DNA of 64,000 nucleotides from Incurvaria masculella (Eukaryota; Arthropoda; Insecta; Lepidoptera; Incurvariidae), in assembly GCA_946894095.1 (NCBI GenBank), contig OX335662.1:12480001-12544000 (forward strand), read 5' to 3'. Shown here in pieces: positions 33,575 through 45,990 of the stretch; within the stretch, counting starts at the first letter, position 1; every line of letters begins with the position of its first letter. The notes under the pieces were generated by a model. It was not told where the DNA came from and made no database searches. It was given only the letters and a program-made list of their open reading frames with translations. Made by a program: the position numbers and the translations under genes.

Positions 33575-33662
33575 GGCTAATATCACGCTTTAACTGTCAT
33601 GACATTAGCCTGACACGACACGTGGAATCTAGGTTCCATGCCAAGACCTTCTTATGTACGGT
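33575..33662 (-). mobile_element. SINE tail fragment
   Basis: CATGGATGGCTAATATCACG and GGTTCCATGCCAAGACC. Confidence 0.55.
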
Positions 33663-33803
33663 TACATTGCCGCGGCAAATTATAATAGACGAAAACATAA
33701 ATTATAAAAATATATCTCAGGAACAGTTTGTTTAGTATATATAATTTGTGTCACACGCAGGCAAACCGTAAGGTTTCGCGTGTACAGTTTAAAGTAGGTA
33801 CAT

Positions 33804-34167
33804 GAGCGGCTCGTAGCCTAGTGGCGCGGGGACTGGCCTAGCGTACCAGAGACCTGGGTTCAATACCGACATGCACCACTGTCTTTCTCTTTCCGAGTTC
33901 GATAAGTGCATTTTCATCACGAATGCGAGCTGCTCCATAGTTCGGAATCCATGTAAAACTGTAGGTACCATCGCATTGGATGAAAAGATGGTCGAAGCGG
34001 CAATGAAAAATTGTCCGTGTTTTCCATCCAGTTCAATGTAGCCGTGCTCATAAAGGGAAGGTCCTGGCATGGCACCAAATTCCTTCGGGAATGTGGTGTA
34101 TTGGGCTAATATCATAACGGTAGTTGTGTGGTATTAGCCATCCATGTCGGGTCGCATAAAAAAAAAA
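33804..34167 (+). mobile_element. SINE, tRNA-like head, nearly full
   Basis: GAGCGGCTCGTAGCCTAGTG to CCATCCATGTCGGGTCGC followed by A9. A short deletion removes part of the middle. Confidence 0.82.
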
Positions 34168-34351
34168 CATAATTTAAAAAAAATATGTTAAATAAACTCC
34201 ACTACGTGGCACTGAACCTGAACCTGGAACCAGACAGTTACGAGAAAAATAACGGTTACTTTTTTATCTTGAAACATCATTATGATTACGCTGGCGAAAT
34301 TAATTAACTGGCCGTTATGACACAGAATAAGTGGTTATAACACCCTGCGTA

Positions 34352-34663
34352 TGAACTCATATATCATAGGCGCGTGAACTTGCCTTGAATGCCAGAGGAC
34401 ATGGGTTCAAATTCCCGCCCCGTTCATGAACCACTTTATTTCTCTTTCTGAGTAGGATAAGTGCTTTTGTCACGAATGCGAGCTGTTCCATGGTTCACAA
34501 TCCATGCAAAATGGTACCACCCGGGTTGGTGCCATCGCATTGGATGAAAAGACAGTCGGAACGGCAAGGAAAGGTCCCGGCATGGCATCTAATTTCTTCG
34601 AGAATGCTGTGCGTTGTGCTAATATCATGTCGGTAGAGCTGTGGTATTAGCCATCCATTTTTT
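34352..34663 (+). mobile_element. SINE, deleted in the middle
   Basis: Head with CATGGGTTCAAATTCCC, then GCGAGCTGTTCCATGG and GGTATTAGCCATCCATTT. Confidence 0.75.
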
Positions 34664-35073
34664 GTGCAATCTGACATGGATGGCTATTATCACACAACTA
34701 CCTTTATGATATTACTCCAATACACCACATTCCCGAAGGAATTAGAAGTCATGCCAGGACATTCCCTTTATGAGCACGGCTACATGCAACTGAATGGAAA
34801 ACACGGACAATGTTTAATTGCCGCTTCGACCAACTTTTCTTCGAATGCGATGGTACCAACCCGGACGGGCTTAAAACCTACCATCTAGTTCGGGAAGGGA
34901 ACCTACAGTTTTACATGGATCCTGAACCATGGAGCAGCTCGCATTCGTGACGAAATACACTTATTTAACTCAGAATTAGAAAGAAAGTGGTGCATGGACG
35001 GAGCGAGGATTTGAACCCAGACCTCTGGTATTTTAGTCTATTCGTTGCGCCACTAGGCTACGAGCCGCTCATA
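34664..35073 (-). mobile_element. SINE, full, tail to tail with the previous one
   Basis: CAATCTGACATGGATGGC to CACTAGGCTACGAGCCGCTC, the minus-strand reading of a complete copy. Confidence 0.82.
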
Positions 35074-35513
35074 TGTCCAATTACAAAATAAAAACTTACA
35101 ATTTGCAAAAAGAGTAATGGAATGATATATTTCCTCCGTATAAAATCCGGTCTAGCGTATTACATTGAATCACAATGGAGAAGTCCGTACACAGGTGTTC
35201 GTGACATAGAATTTGACGCACCGGGCCTAACCACTTTCACTAGATGACACGACAGACTGCTTTAGTTTCAGGCGTGCGTTGTCACTTAAGGCCATTCAAA
35301 AGTTGTCATATTGTGTTGAAATAACAAAATAAATGCATTTGCATTCATACCATAACGACGCTACAACGGAGGGGTAGGTAGGGCCTTAGGATTTGATTTT
35401 TTATTTAATCTATTAGTTATTTCTCAATGATAAGTGTTTCTCAAACCAGCAGAGCTGTTTTTGAACCGACTTAAAAAAAAAAGAGGAGGTTCTCAATTCG
35501 TCGGAATCTTTGT

Positions 35514-35642
35514 AGGGTTCCACAACCAAAGGGTGAAAACGGAACCCTATTACTAAGCCTCCGCTGTCCGTCCATCCGTCCTTCCGTCCTTCCGTCCGTC
35601 CGTCCGTCCGTCCGTCCGTCCGTCCGTCTGTCATAGGGCTAT
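35514..35642 (+). mobile_element. GTCY MITE, truncated after the microsatellite
   Basis: AGGGTTCCACAACCAAAGG, then a long GTCC/CTTCC run (35570-35632) and CATAGGGCT. The right half is missing. Confidence 0.8.
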
Positions 35643-36572
35643 TATTATATTGCGTTTTATTTAAGGTCCAATAAATACATAAACTATAAAAACGATACGG
35701 AAAACATTCATAATGATAGAGTTAGTGGTATTGAATGGACCTTAAGAGATGATTCGTTACGCACAGAAAGTGAAACGGCTCAAGGTCTTTTGAGTTACCG
35801 TTATTGTTCAACATAGCATTGCCAGAATATGAGAAGTTATTGTGAGTAATTGTTCTTTTTCATACAACTAGACAGACGGTTGTTCAATAACTTGGCTCCA
35901 TGCATCTGAACTTAGAAAATAGGAAATCAATTCTGTCGACAAAGACTTTTGAAATGTCTTGACTATTACATTCCTTAACTTATCAAGAATAAATTTATGT
36001 TATGTGTATGTTCGCACAAGTTGAATACTTTTCGTTTCCACAGAATAAACTTTGCTCAATAGAAAAAATCGGCATTATAATAATATTTTTAACCGACTTC
36101 AAAAAAGGAGGAGGTTATCAATTCATCTGTATGTTTTTTTAATGTTTGTTACCTCATAACTTTCGCCTGGTGATGATTATTTTTTTAATTGAAAGCTGGT
36201 GCTTCCCATATGGTACCATATTAATTAAGTTTAGTTCTGATAATGATATCCACGAGAAATCATGTAAGTCTTACATTTGTATTAAGTATGTGCGCGACAA
36301 AAGCACGAATAACTCAATATAACGCCAACCGATATCGATGATTCCTTTTTTATTGGAAAGGACGTGTACAAATTAGTTAGTGTACTTCAAATTCACTAAA
36401 AATAAACAAAAAAAAATTACCGACTTCAAAGAAAATGCACTAAAAATTAAAACAAAAATCCATTTGCGTAGTTACGATAATTGATATTTTTTGAGTCGGT
36501 GTCAGCCAAAGTAGCCAAGGTTCTCTTGACTGGTGCAGCGCGTGCCCGGCTGACACCGACTCAAAAAAGCAG
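35643..36572. other. No gene recognised
   Basis: Contains the short repeat AACCGACTTCAAAAAAGG at 36090 and 36418, and TTTGAGTCGGTGTCAGCC (36490) with its near complement at 36550. Confidence 0.4.
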
Positions 36573-36896
36573 GCTTTATGAGCAGGCTACATTGAACTGG
36601 ATGGAAAACACGGACAATTTTTCATTGCCGCTTCGACCATCTCTTCATTGAATGCAATGGTACCAACCCGGGCGGGTTTAAACCCTACCACCTAGTAGGG
36701 GAAGGGGACCTACAGTTTTTCTTGGATTCCAAACCATAGAGCAGCTCGCATTCGTGACGAAATGCACTTATAGAACTCAGAAGAGAAAAAAACTGGTGCA
36801 TGTCGGGACGAGGAATTGAACCCAGACCGCTGGTACGCTAGGCTAGCCCCCGCGCCACTTGGCTATGAGTCGCTCTCACTAGGCTACGAGCCGCTC
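36573..36896 (-). mobile_element. SINE, tail truncated, head end duplicated
   Basis: GAACTGGATGGAAAACACGG to GGCTACGAGCCGCTC. The first head bases occur twice (GGCTATGAGTCGCTC then GGCTACGAGCCGCTC). Confidence 0.8.
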
Positions 36897-38857
36897 AGTA
36901 GCGCCATAGTTATATTGACATTTATTGCCGATTCAGTTCCTGGAAAATTTTGTGAAAAATGTGGAAATAGCGTTTCGTGACAAAACCTAAAGCAATGGAA
37001 AAAAAACCAGTAGTAAACATTATCTCAGTTTTAATTAACGCAAAGATAGACCCATGAGGTCCACAGCCGTAGAAACACTGTAATAACAAGACAAAATTAT
37101 CTTTATAATATACAATACAAAAATAATTTAAAAAAACATGAACGCTCTATGCTCTTCAGTCATTTTCGTTTGACTCAACCAAATACATGTCCCCTGTGAG
37201 ATCGCTTGTCATCCACAGTGACACATAATAATACTTGTTGGAGTGCTTTTCCTGAGGGTACTTACATGCTCCTGAAACTCGAATAAAATCACTTACGATT
37301 TTCTGAAGGGATTGCTGTGAAATGCTAGCGGCAATTAGAGGTGTCTTTTTTAATCACATTTACACCTATGGACATATTTACCATCACGACACTTGACGAT
37401 ATGGGTAGGCTGAAACGATAGATCGCCATAGGGCTGCATACTTATTTCGCTTCCTCTATAGTTCTAAGTACATCTTTAATAGCTTGAAAAAAAAAACACC
37501 TAAGGCGTGAAGTGTAACGACATTGTACGTATGTACATTGCCATAACGAGACATAAAAGTATTTTTAATTGAACCATGCATTTCCAACTCTGATCGGGGC
37601 TGTGTCACTATTACTTATTCTGTGGCTGTGTTAGAACTATGTTTGCAACGTAAAGCGTTTACAATCCATTTTTCGTTTTGCCGCGCACAGGAAGTCCAGC
37701 ACACTAAAATACGACCTTTCCTCATTTCGGCTTTCAAATGTACTAGTGTTGTGTGCTGTGTCGACATAAGGGCACGTGTTTTGCCACCTAACATCGGTTG
37801 GGTCCGTGTAGACATGAGTGTATTGTGAGTGTGTGTGTGTGTGAGAGAGAGTGTGTGAGAGAGGGTGTGTGAGAGGGAGGGTGTGTGTGGGTGTGAGAGG
37901 GTGTAAGGGAGGGTGTGTGTGTGTGTGTGAGGGGGTGTGTGTGTGTGTAGGGGTGTGAGGGTGGGTGTGAATGTGTGTGTGTAGTGTCGGCGATTTTGCA
38001 AAGGGACCGTCGAGAGGAGTCAGAGCCCTAGTACTAGTTGTACACTAGGTAGGGCTCTTTGCGACGAATTGCCGCTTTGGGCTACAAGCAAACGTCTGCT
38101 TGAACACTCGACGTTTATTCACTATCGACTCGTATTCATCCAAGCTTCAATTCTTATCGATATGGAACATGCGCAAATGACTTCGCCATCTCCTTAACCA
38201 TGTGGTCATGCGTTCGCACACTGCAAGACGATTGCAAAATAAACACTCTTCAGAAATGCGATCGGAATGAGAGCAGAATAAATCGGGTGAACATACCGAG
38301 CGGGGAGACACTTTCTCTGAGCACGAGCGACGATTCGTTCGACCGAGCAGCGAAACAGTCGTGATTGATATATAAATTTGATTGATGTGGCATCACTCAT
38401 AATTGCGACGCGCGGCTGTGTTTAAGCCCTTGTGTGCCACTCTAAGCATAGTTTTTTCTGATGAAAGGTTGATGTATTTCGGAGCGTCGTCTTCTTCAAA
38501 TTATTACATTATTTCTTATATCTGATGGACTGACGCAGACTAGGAGGGCTATCAGTTAATTTCTGAGCCATATTTTGGTCTTTGAATAACTGTTGGAGAT
38601 ATCAGATTTTCTACTACTCACGCTTTCATTTACTTGCATAGTAAATAGTGATTTTTCTTGTTTATTTCCAGTGTTATTGTTATGATTAATTTTTCGGTAT
38701 TGTCACTTTGTTCGTTTGTCACTGAAACAATAAATCAAACATTCCTGGTCGATGAATGAAAGGCTAGGCTTAAAATCAACGCCAATTCACATTTTATTTA
38801 TTTATTTATGTATGGAGCAAAAACAGAAATAGACCAAAATGTCATAGTAATAATAGT
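36897..38857. other. No gene recognised
   Basis: Apart from the microsatellite at 37821, only a short inverted repeat AGAGCCCTAGT/ACTAGGTAGGGCTCT at 38023-38060. 38100-38400 is less AT-rich but has no convincing open frame. Confidence 0.4.
37821..37982 (+). repeat. GT/GA-rich microsatellite
   Basis: Mixed GTGT, GAGA and GGGTGTG units for about 160 bp. Confidence 0.92.
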
Positions 38858-39326
38858 TTAAAAAAACTAAAAAAACACGCTTTTATAGCTAACCGAACTA
38901 AAAAATATGAAAAAAATTTTAATTTTAAAGAGTTTATATTACAGTAGTAGAAGATCGAACAATCAATCAGAATTTATCACCTCAAAATAAAATTATAATA
39001 AAGTTTAAGTTATTAACAAATTAATTCAATTCAGAGTAAAAAGCGTGGGGTGCATTTTACTACTTTTCATAACTCTCCTCTCATAGATATTTGCCAATAG
39101 AATGATTGTTACATTTACTTTATCAAGCACCCCACGCTTTTTACTCTGAATTGAATTATTTTGTTAATAACTTAAACTTTATTATAATTTTATTTTGAGG
39201 TGATAAATTCTGATTGATTGTTCGATCTTCTACTACTGTAATATAAACTCTTTAAAATTAAAATTTTTTTCATATTTTTTAGTTCGGTTAGCTATAAAAG
39301 CGTGTTTTTTTAGTTTTTTTAAACTA
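38858..39326. repeat. Inverted pair of the same AT-rich repeat
   Basis: A full copy on the minus strand (38858-39125) joined head to head to a 70-bp-shorter copy on the plus strand (39126-39326). The arms of about 200 bp are almost perfectly complementary. The RTE element tail begins 30 bp further on. Confidence 0.88.
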
Positions 39327-39373
39327 TTATTTATTTTTCATTTTTTAGTTCGATTTCTTCTTCTTCTTCTTCT

Positions 39374-40800
39374 TCAGCCTTTTGTTGTCCACTGCTGGAC
39401 GTAGGCCTCCCCCAGACTTCGCCAAGTTGTGCGGTCTCCTGTTTTTCTTCGCCAGTTGTCACCTGCTGTCTGACGTATATCGTCTGACCAACGTGCTGGC
39501 GGTTTGCCGACGCTTCTTTTCCCTGTGTAGGGTCTCCACATTAAGACTTCAGTGCTCCATCTGTGGTCATCTCTGCGATATACGTGACCTGCCCATTGCC
39601 ACTTGAGTTTAGCAACCCTATGCATAACGTCAGTGACCTTGGTGCTTTGGCGTATCAGCAGATTTGGCATTCGGTCGCGCAGTGAGATACCGAACATGGA
39701 TCTTTCCATTGCCCTTTGGGTTACTTTCAGCTTGTGTGCAGTACCAACTGTGAGCGTCCATGTCTCGCAGGCGTAGGTCAAAACCGGCAGCACGCATTGG
39801 TCAAACAGTCTGGTCTTAAGAGACTGGGGCATCTTAGAATTGAAGACATCTCTAAGTTTTCCGAAGGCGGCCCACGCCAGCTGAATACGCCTGCCTATTT
39901 CTTTTGCGAGTGGGTCACGTCCGAGTTTAATCACTTGGCCCAAGTAGCAATACTCGTGGACTTGCTCTATTGCAGTGCCGAAGACCGTGATTGGATTTGC
40001 TGCTAGATCTGTGGCGGTGGTTTTGTCTTCATTCATCTTGAGACCTACTTTTTGCGATTCTTGTGATAGGTCACATAGCATCACGTTCAGGTCTTCGGGT
40101 GACTCTGCCAGTAGGACAATATCGTCCGCAAACCTCAGGTGGTTTAGGAGTCTTCCGTTCACGTTTATGCCCATACCATTCCATTCGAGCTTCTTGAATA
40201 TATCCTCCATTACATTCGTGAAGAGTTTCGGCGAGATGACATCTCCTTGTCTCACTCCACGGAAGATGGGAATCGTAGTGGTTTCTCCCTGAACTTCCAC
40301 AGTCATTGTTGCAGATTTATAAATGGTCTTGAGTATCTCGATATATCGGTAGTCCACTCTACATCGCTGCAGTGCATCCATTACTGCCCAGTGTTCCACA
40401 GAGTCAAACGCCTTTTCATAGTCGACAAAAGCAAGGTATAGTGGTTTTCCATATTCGCACGTTTGCTGAATCACTTGCCTCAGAGTGAATATGTGGTCGA
40501 CTGTTCCATAACCTGCTCTGAATCCAGCTTGCTCTACTGGCTGATGTTCGTCAAGTCTTCTGGTGATCCTCGTGGTGATGACTTTCGCGAACACCTTATA
40601 AATTTGGCTCAATAGTGCAATGGGGCGGTAATTCTTAAGCATGGTTTTGGCGCCCTTTTTATGAAACAGGACGACAATTGAATTTCGCCAGCTGTTGGGT
40701 ATGTTGCTCGTAAAGAGTGCCTCGTTAAATATCCACCGTAGCTTTTTCAGTACCACTTTGCCTCCAGCCTTTAACAGTTCCGTCGTAATACCGTCGTCTG
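39374..40800 (-). pseudogene. Reverse transcriptase of the RTE-like LINE, detached from its endonuclease
   Basis: The frame is open from about 40800 to a TGA in the (GAA)n tail. Motifs in order: DGITTELLKAGG, NYRPIALLS, EQAGFRAGYGT, LAFVDYEKAFDSVEH, FRGVRQGDVISPKLF, LRFADDIVLLAES, and the C-terminal GKRSVGKPPARW typical of RTE elements. The catalytic ADD is intact and there is no internal stop. The linker that normally joins endonuclease to RT is missing, and the two parts are now in different frames, so the element cannot make one protein. Confidence 0.88.
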
Positions 40801-40860
40801 GTCGTCGTCGTAATAAGCTAGTCTGGCAAGTGGCTTCTTCATGATTTTCGCTCTTTCAAG

Positions 40861-41733
40861 CTAGGTGTTGATTCTTAGCTGGCATCGTACCAATCTGTGG
40901 TCGCTAGTCTTTAATTTATTGAGGACTGAAACATCGGTAAATATATTTTTGTTGTCAGTACAGATTAAATCAATTTCATTCTTCGTCTTTCCGTCTGGGC
41001 TTACCCATGTCCACTTCCGTTGTGGTTTCTTTTGGAAGAAAGAGTTCATGGCGAAGAATCGATTTGCCTCAAGAAAGTTGACCAGCAATTGTCCTCGTTG
41101 GTTTCTTATGCCTGCACCGTGTGGGCCAACACACGCTTCTTTGGGATCATCTCTCTTGCCTATTTTAGCATTAAAATCTCCCATGAGTATATTAAATTGT
41201 GCTCTTTTCCCGGCTGTTCATTCCAGGGCTTTCAATATGTCATCATACATTATTTCAACTTCTTCTTCTTGGTGAGTCGAAGTTGGTGCGTATGCTTGGA
41301 TGATCTTTATTGAATACCGTTTGTTAATCCTTACCACAGTGTAGGCCACCCGGGGGGATATTCCGCCTAGCGTTTCTATATTATTCGCCAGTCTGCGGTG
41401 AATGAGAAATCTCACGCTCCCTTTGGACGAATCTGTTTCTCCTCTGTGGTAGAGCATATTGCCTGAATTCAGCCTCAGGGTATTCTCGCCCTGCCTTCTA
41501 ACTTCGCTCAGGCCAATAATGTCCCATTTAATATCTGATAGCTCCCTTTCTACCTGCTCCAAGTTATGTTGTAGTCTCAATGTCCGTGTGTTGTACGTTG
41601 CCAAGGTCAGACAGCCGGGTCTCTTCCAGAGATTCTTAGCACCCCCTGCTCCGCCGTTACCGTGACCGCTGTCGTAATCAGGAATAGCGGAGCTGCTGGG
41701 GACTGGGGGCCTTGGTTTGTTGTTGTCTGTCAT
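40861..41733 (-). pseudogene. Apurinic-type endonuclease of the RTE-like LINE, one in-frame stop
   Basis: Minus frame from ATG 41733. Motifs of the exonuclease-endonuclease-phosphatase fold in order: TLATYNTRTL, DIIGLSEVRRQG, IIQAYAPT, then MGDFNAKIG and SDHRLVRCQ. An in-frame TGA at 41218-41220 (after ILKALE) breaks it; the same frame continues with TAGKRAQFNIL and the GDFN motif, so it is a single nonsense change. The domain ends at 40861 (LRINT). The 5' half alone resembles proteins often misannotated as craniofacial development protein 2-like. Confidence 0.88.
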
Positions 41734-41974
41734 TGGGGGGTTTTAATTGCCTTAAGTCTTGTCACGCTGGCTAGGCGGGTTGACAAGTCAGTATTTTTGA
41801 AGTTATTTACTCCTCACGGTCCTGCCGCCGCACTACCTATCTGTAGGCAGTCAGGTTAATTACCGCCGTCTGTGCTCGGCGTTGGCGATTTTACGGCGGG
41901 CTGGTCGCCGATCCCTTCCAACCCTCCTCCTTTATCCAGGCTTGGGACTGGCGCTAAGTGTTTTACACAAAACG

Positions 41975-43090
41975 GCGTCCTTGATACGTATGCATGGGTC
42001 CTTGATACGTATGCAAAGTTTCAAATTAAAGACTTCTGGAAACTGGTGAAAATTAATCTCAAAGATTCCATTACATGCATAGATACATACAACCCAAGCT
42101 TATATAAAAGCGTGTTATTAATAACTAGGTCTGTCCTTTTACTCCACTACAGAGGATCAATAAAATAATTTATTAATCCTGGCGGTCCTAATAAGGATAA
42201 TGGGAAAATGTTATGAAATTATTGCATCGTCATGGGTCTTTGATACGTACCTATGCAAAGTTTCAAATTAAAGACTTCTGAAAACTGGTGAAAATTAATC
42301 TCAAAGATTCCATTACATACATAGATACATACAACCCAAGCTTATATAAAAGCGTGTTATTAATAACTAGGTCTGTCCTTTTACTCCACTACAGAGGATC
42401 AATAAAATAATTTATTAATCCTGGCGGTCCTAATAAGGATAATGGGAAAATGTTATGAAATTATTGCATCGTCATGGGTCTTTGATACGTACCTATGCAA
42501 AGTTTCAAATTAAAGACTTCTGGAAACTGGTGAAAATTAATCTCAAAGATTCCATTACATACATAGATACATACAACCCAAGCTTATATAAAAGCGTGTT
42601 ATTTTAATAACTAGCTCTGTCCTTTTACTCCACTACAGAGGATCAATAAAATAATTTATTAATCCTGGCGGTCCTAATAAGGATAATGGGAAAATGTTAT
42701 GAAATTATTGCATCGTCATGGGTCTTTGATACGTACCTATGCAAAGTTTCAAATTAAAGACTTCTGGAAACTGGTGAAAATTAATCTCAAAGATTCCATT
42801 ACATACATAGATACATACAACCCAAGCTTATATAAAAGCGTGTTATTTTAATAACTAGCTCTGTCCTTTTACTCCACTACAGAGGATCAATAAAATAATT
42901 TATTAATCCTGGCGGTCCTAATAAGGATAATGGGAAACTGTTATGAAATTATTGCATTGTCATCGGTCCTTGATACGTATGCAAAGTTTCAAATTAATCA
43001 GACTTCTGGAAACTGGTGAAAATTAAGTTCAAAGATTCCGTTACATTGATACATAGATACAACCCAAGCTAATAAAAGCGTGTTAAAAAA
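41975..43090 (+). repeat. Satellite array, about 4.6 copies of a 242-244 bp unit
   Basis: The landmark GTCCTAATAAGGATAATGGG starts at 42185, 42427, 42671 and 42915 (spacing 242, 244, 244). Units are nearly identical; the last (from about 42962) is diverged and truncated. Each contains TTGATACGTA and AAAAGCGTGTTA. The first unit has a duplicated GTCCTTGATACGTATGCA at the RTE junction. Confidence 0.92.
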
Positions 43091-44932
43091 GACTTTTAGT
43101 TTTTGAAACGATTTGGTTGTTCTATAAATGTTATAATTATTTATTTTCTATAGATTAGCCAAATACCTTGTTTAGACAAATATATTATTTCAAGGCAGGT
43201 TAAAAAAAATTTTTTTCTTTCTTTCTTTAACTTGTCACAACATATCCGATGCATGGTGGATTCTGTTAAGTAAAAGTTAAGGTTATGGTATTGAACTAAG
43301 AAAGAGTTTTTTTCTGGTCCTCTCTGTAAGATTTTTTCGTTGTTTGTTATTGAATAGTCGTAATTGTTAGTCAAGGTGTATTTTTCCGTATTAAGACTAC
43401 AGATATGTTAACATTAAAACGTGGGATTAATACAAACAAAATACATGTGAATATCAATAATTTTAACATATGTATTTGTTCGGTTGTCATATTCTTTGAG
43501 CTGAATCGCAAAATATGAAGTCATAGAGTTATACCCGGTATGAATGCAGTGGGTATAATACCGAATTACAAACACCGATATAATACTATTAAGAAATTAC
43601 AAGATTGTGTCAAGCTCATGTCCAAGATGCTTGAAAAAAATATTATTAAATCTAGAAAAAACAAACGCATATAAACTCTACAAAGATATGGTCTGAAGGT
43701 CTGGACAACTGTCTGAGATATTTTCGAGGATGTTAGCTTTTATACTTTTATTTCTAGATCTAAGAATACATGTTTTCCGATTATTTTCAAAATGTAAATA
43801 CAATGGTTCAATATAGATGTCGTTACATAACCTCAAACTAATGATACAACGGTAATGTCGTCTCCATTAAATGCGTGCATAAAATTATCAAAAGAGTATT
43901 CTTTTTACAAAGTTTACGTAATAAACTACATGGAATAATTATAGTTTTCTCAATTATGGATTGTCATATATCTCTAGATATCCCTATATTTATGTAAATT
44001 ATATATATCGTTAATTTAGAAAATAATTTTCACCAATCTTTATTTTCGCTTATTTGAGTAAAGAGCAATGTAAATAAATTTTGCAAGTATTAATTTTTCA
44101 GCATCCCTCTTTCAAGCTATCCTCTTGGGAATGCGTGAAAATGAAGTCTTGATAACAATAGTCCCTAACGACTGGCGTATTTTAAAAACTTTTACGTTTT
44201 CTGAGCCTAAAAAGCGAGATGAAATTGCTACAAAGAAAAACTACCAATGACAATTGGTTGCCTCATTGTCTTTTGAATGCACGAGTGATTTGAATTTATG
44301 AATAATGAAAAAAAAAAAGATTCCGACGAATTGAGAACCTCCTCCTTTTTTTCGAAGTCGGTTAAAAAGGTTTCATCATAGACGGTAGAAGTTTAGTAAA
44401 TAAATATTTTTTAAAATATTTTTGTTTACTTGCTTTCATGCCTGTCTGTTCGGTAAAAAATATTCAACCTCGATGGACTAGAAATTTGATCTTTGAAGAT
44501 AGCTGAGGAATGGATGACATATATTACTAGTGGCTCTCTGAGATTTAATCCTCGGGAGTCAGTCTTTCCATAATTTAAAACTGAATAAATGTTCAAAATC
44601 CCTCTTTTTTTCTCACTGTCTTAAGTACCTAATGATTTAGGTAAAAAAATTTTTTACATTTTTGAACATATTTTAAAACTTGCTCTGCCATTTTAAAATA
44701 TTTTGGTTGAGAAATGCGACCTGTAGACGAGTATTGCCGGACAGCATTTTTGCACATGCTGACACGGTGAGCTTCGTTCGGCCAAATATAAAACATAAAA
44801 TATATTTTTATTCCGTAACATTTTTAAAACCTGCAAATCCTTCGTGGAATGGACGTCGTACACCCCCAGTTTATTATTATTATTATTATTAAATTAATCC
44901 ATTTTATTTCTTTAGATTCATTTGGTATTTTT
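43091..44932. other. No gene recognised
   Basis: AT-rich flank of the satellite. A short dispersed repeat (CCTCCTCCTTTTTTTCG) lies at 44338 on the minus strand. Confidence 0.45.
44871..44891 (+). repeat. (TTA)n microsatellite
   Basis: Seven TTA units. Confidence 0.9.
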
Positions 44933-45236
44933 AGGGTTCCGTACCCAAAGGGTGAAAACGGAACCCTATTACTAAGCCTCCGCTGTCCGTCCGTCCGTCC
45001 GTCCGTCCGTCTGTCCGTCTGTCACAGGGCTGTATCTCAGTAACTGTAACAGGTAGACAGCTGAAATTTTCACAGAGTGTGTATTTATTTTGCCGCTACA
45101 ACAACAAATAGGTAAGATTAAAAAATAATGAAAATTAAAGGGGGCTCCCATACAACAAACGTGTTTTTTTGTTTTTTTTTTACGATGGTAGGGAACCCTT
45201 CGTGTGCGAGTCCGACTCGCACTTGGCCAGTTTTTT
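44933..45236 (+). mobile_element. GTCY MITE, full length
   Basis: From AGGGTTCCGTACCCAAAGG to CGCACTTGGCCAGTTTTTT. A TTA trinucleotide run lies 40 bp before it. Confidence 0.88.
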
Positions 45237-45674
45237 CCATGAATGAACTTCCGCCTCTTGCAATAAGGCGCCAGTCGCAACGACTCAATTTAAGTGAAAC
45301 TTAAATTGAGTCATCTTTACCTGTTAGCCCCTTATCTCTACAGAAAGATAACATATTTGTTTGAATCGCGGATCGATTGTGAGTTTTCAATGGCAATAGC
45401 TCTTGTCAGAAGGGATCTTGACTACTTAGGAACACCCCCAAATGAGTTCTTGGGCATTTTAGGTAACCCACTGTAACCCGCCAACGTTCGTTTATTTGGC
45501 ACCGCCAACAGCACACATTCAGAGATTAGTATGGAAATAGAGTACAGAAAGTATACGGAGAGAGAGTTTGCACTTAATAGAGTAGAATTTTGAGAAGGAA
45601 ATACCTTAATTCGTAGGACATGTAATCACTGAAGATGTATGCCTGTTAATGAAACGAAAGTGTAACGGCCCGTA

Positions 45675-45990
45675 AGCTATGCTCCCCGTACAAACGTAGT
45701 TTACTTATCATTTGGAAACCACTATTCCAATTAAATTGATATTTGATATCTAATATCAGGTAACAAATATCTGTGTCTGCACGCTTTTGTTTTTTTGAAA
45801 AATCCAAACCGAATGAAATTAAAGCAAAAAGAAATTCTTCATACGAATTTTGTTTTCTCTGTGGTTTGACCCAGAATACATATCTGCAGACACAGATATT
45901 TGTAGCCTTATATTAGATACCAAATATAAAGTATGTTGGAATAGTGGTTTCCAAATTATTAGTAAACTACGTTTGTATGGGAGGCGAAAT
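45675..45990. mobile_element. Fold-back element
   Basis: GTACAAACGTAGTTTACT, GGAAACCACTATTCCAA and AACAAATATCTGTGTCTGCA at the left recur as complements at the right (TGCAGACACAGATATTTGT, TTGGAATAGTGGTTTCC). Confidence 0.75.

Larger units (their letters stand above)
39356..41957 (-). mobile_element. RTE-like LINE, internally deleted
   Basis: On the minus strand it begins near 41957 with a GC-rich 5' UTR, carries endonuclease and reverse transcriptase, and ends in a (GAA)n tail at 39356-39374. The stop codon overlaps the tail, so there is almost no 3' UTR, as in RTE elements. Its length of 2.6 kb is shorter than the 3.2 kb or so I expect of intact elements, consistent with a deletion between the domains. 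Its 5' end abuts a satellite array. Confidence 0.85.

Noticed and set aside
37615..38001. Thr/His/Leu-rich open frame
   Set aside because: It is a translation of the GT/GA microsatellite.
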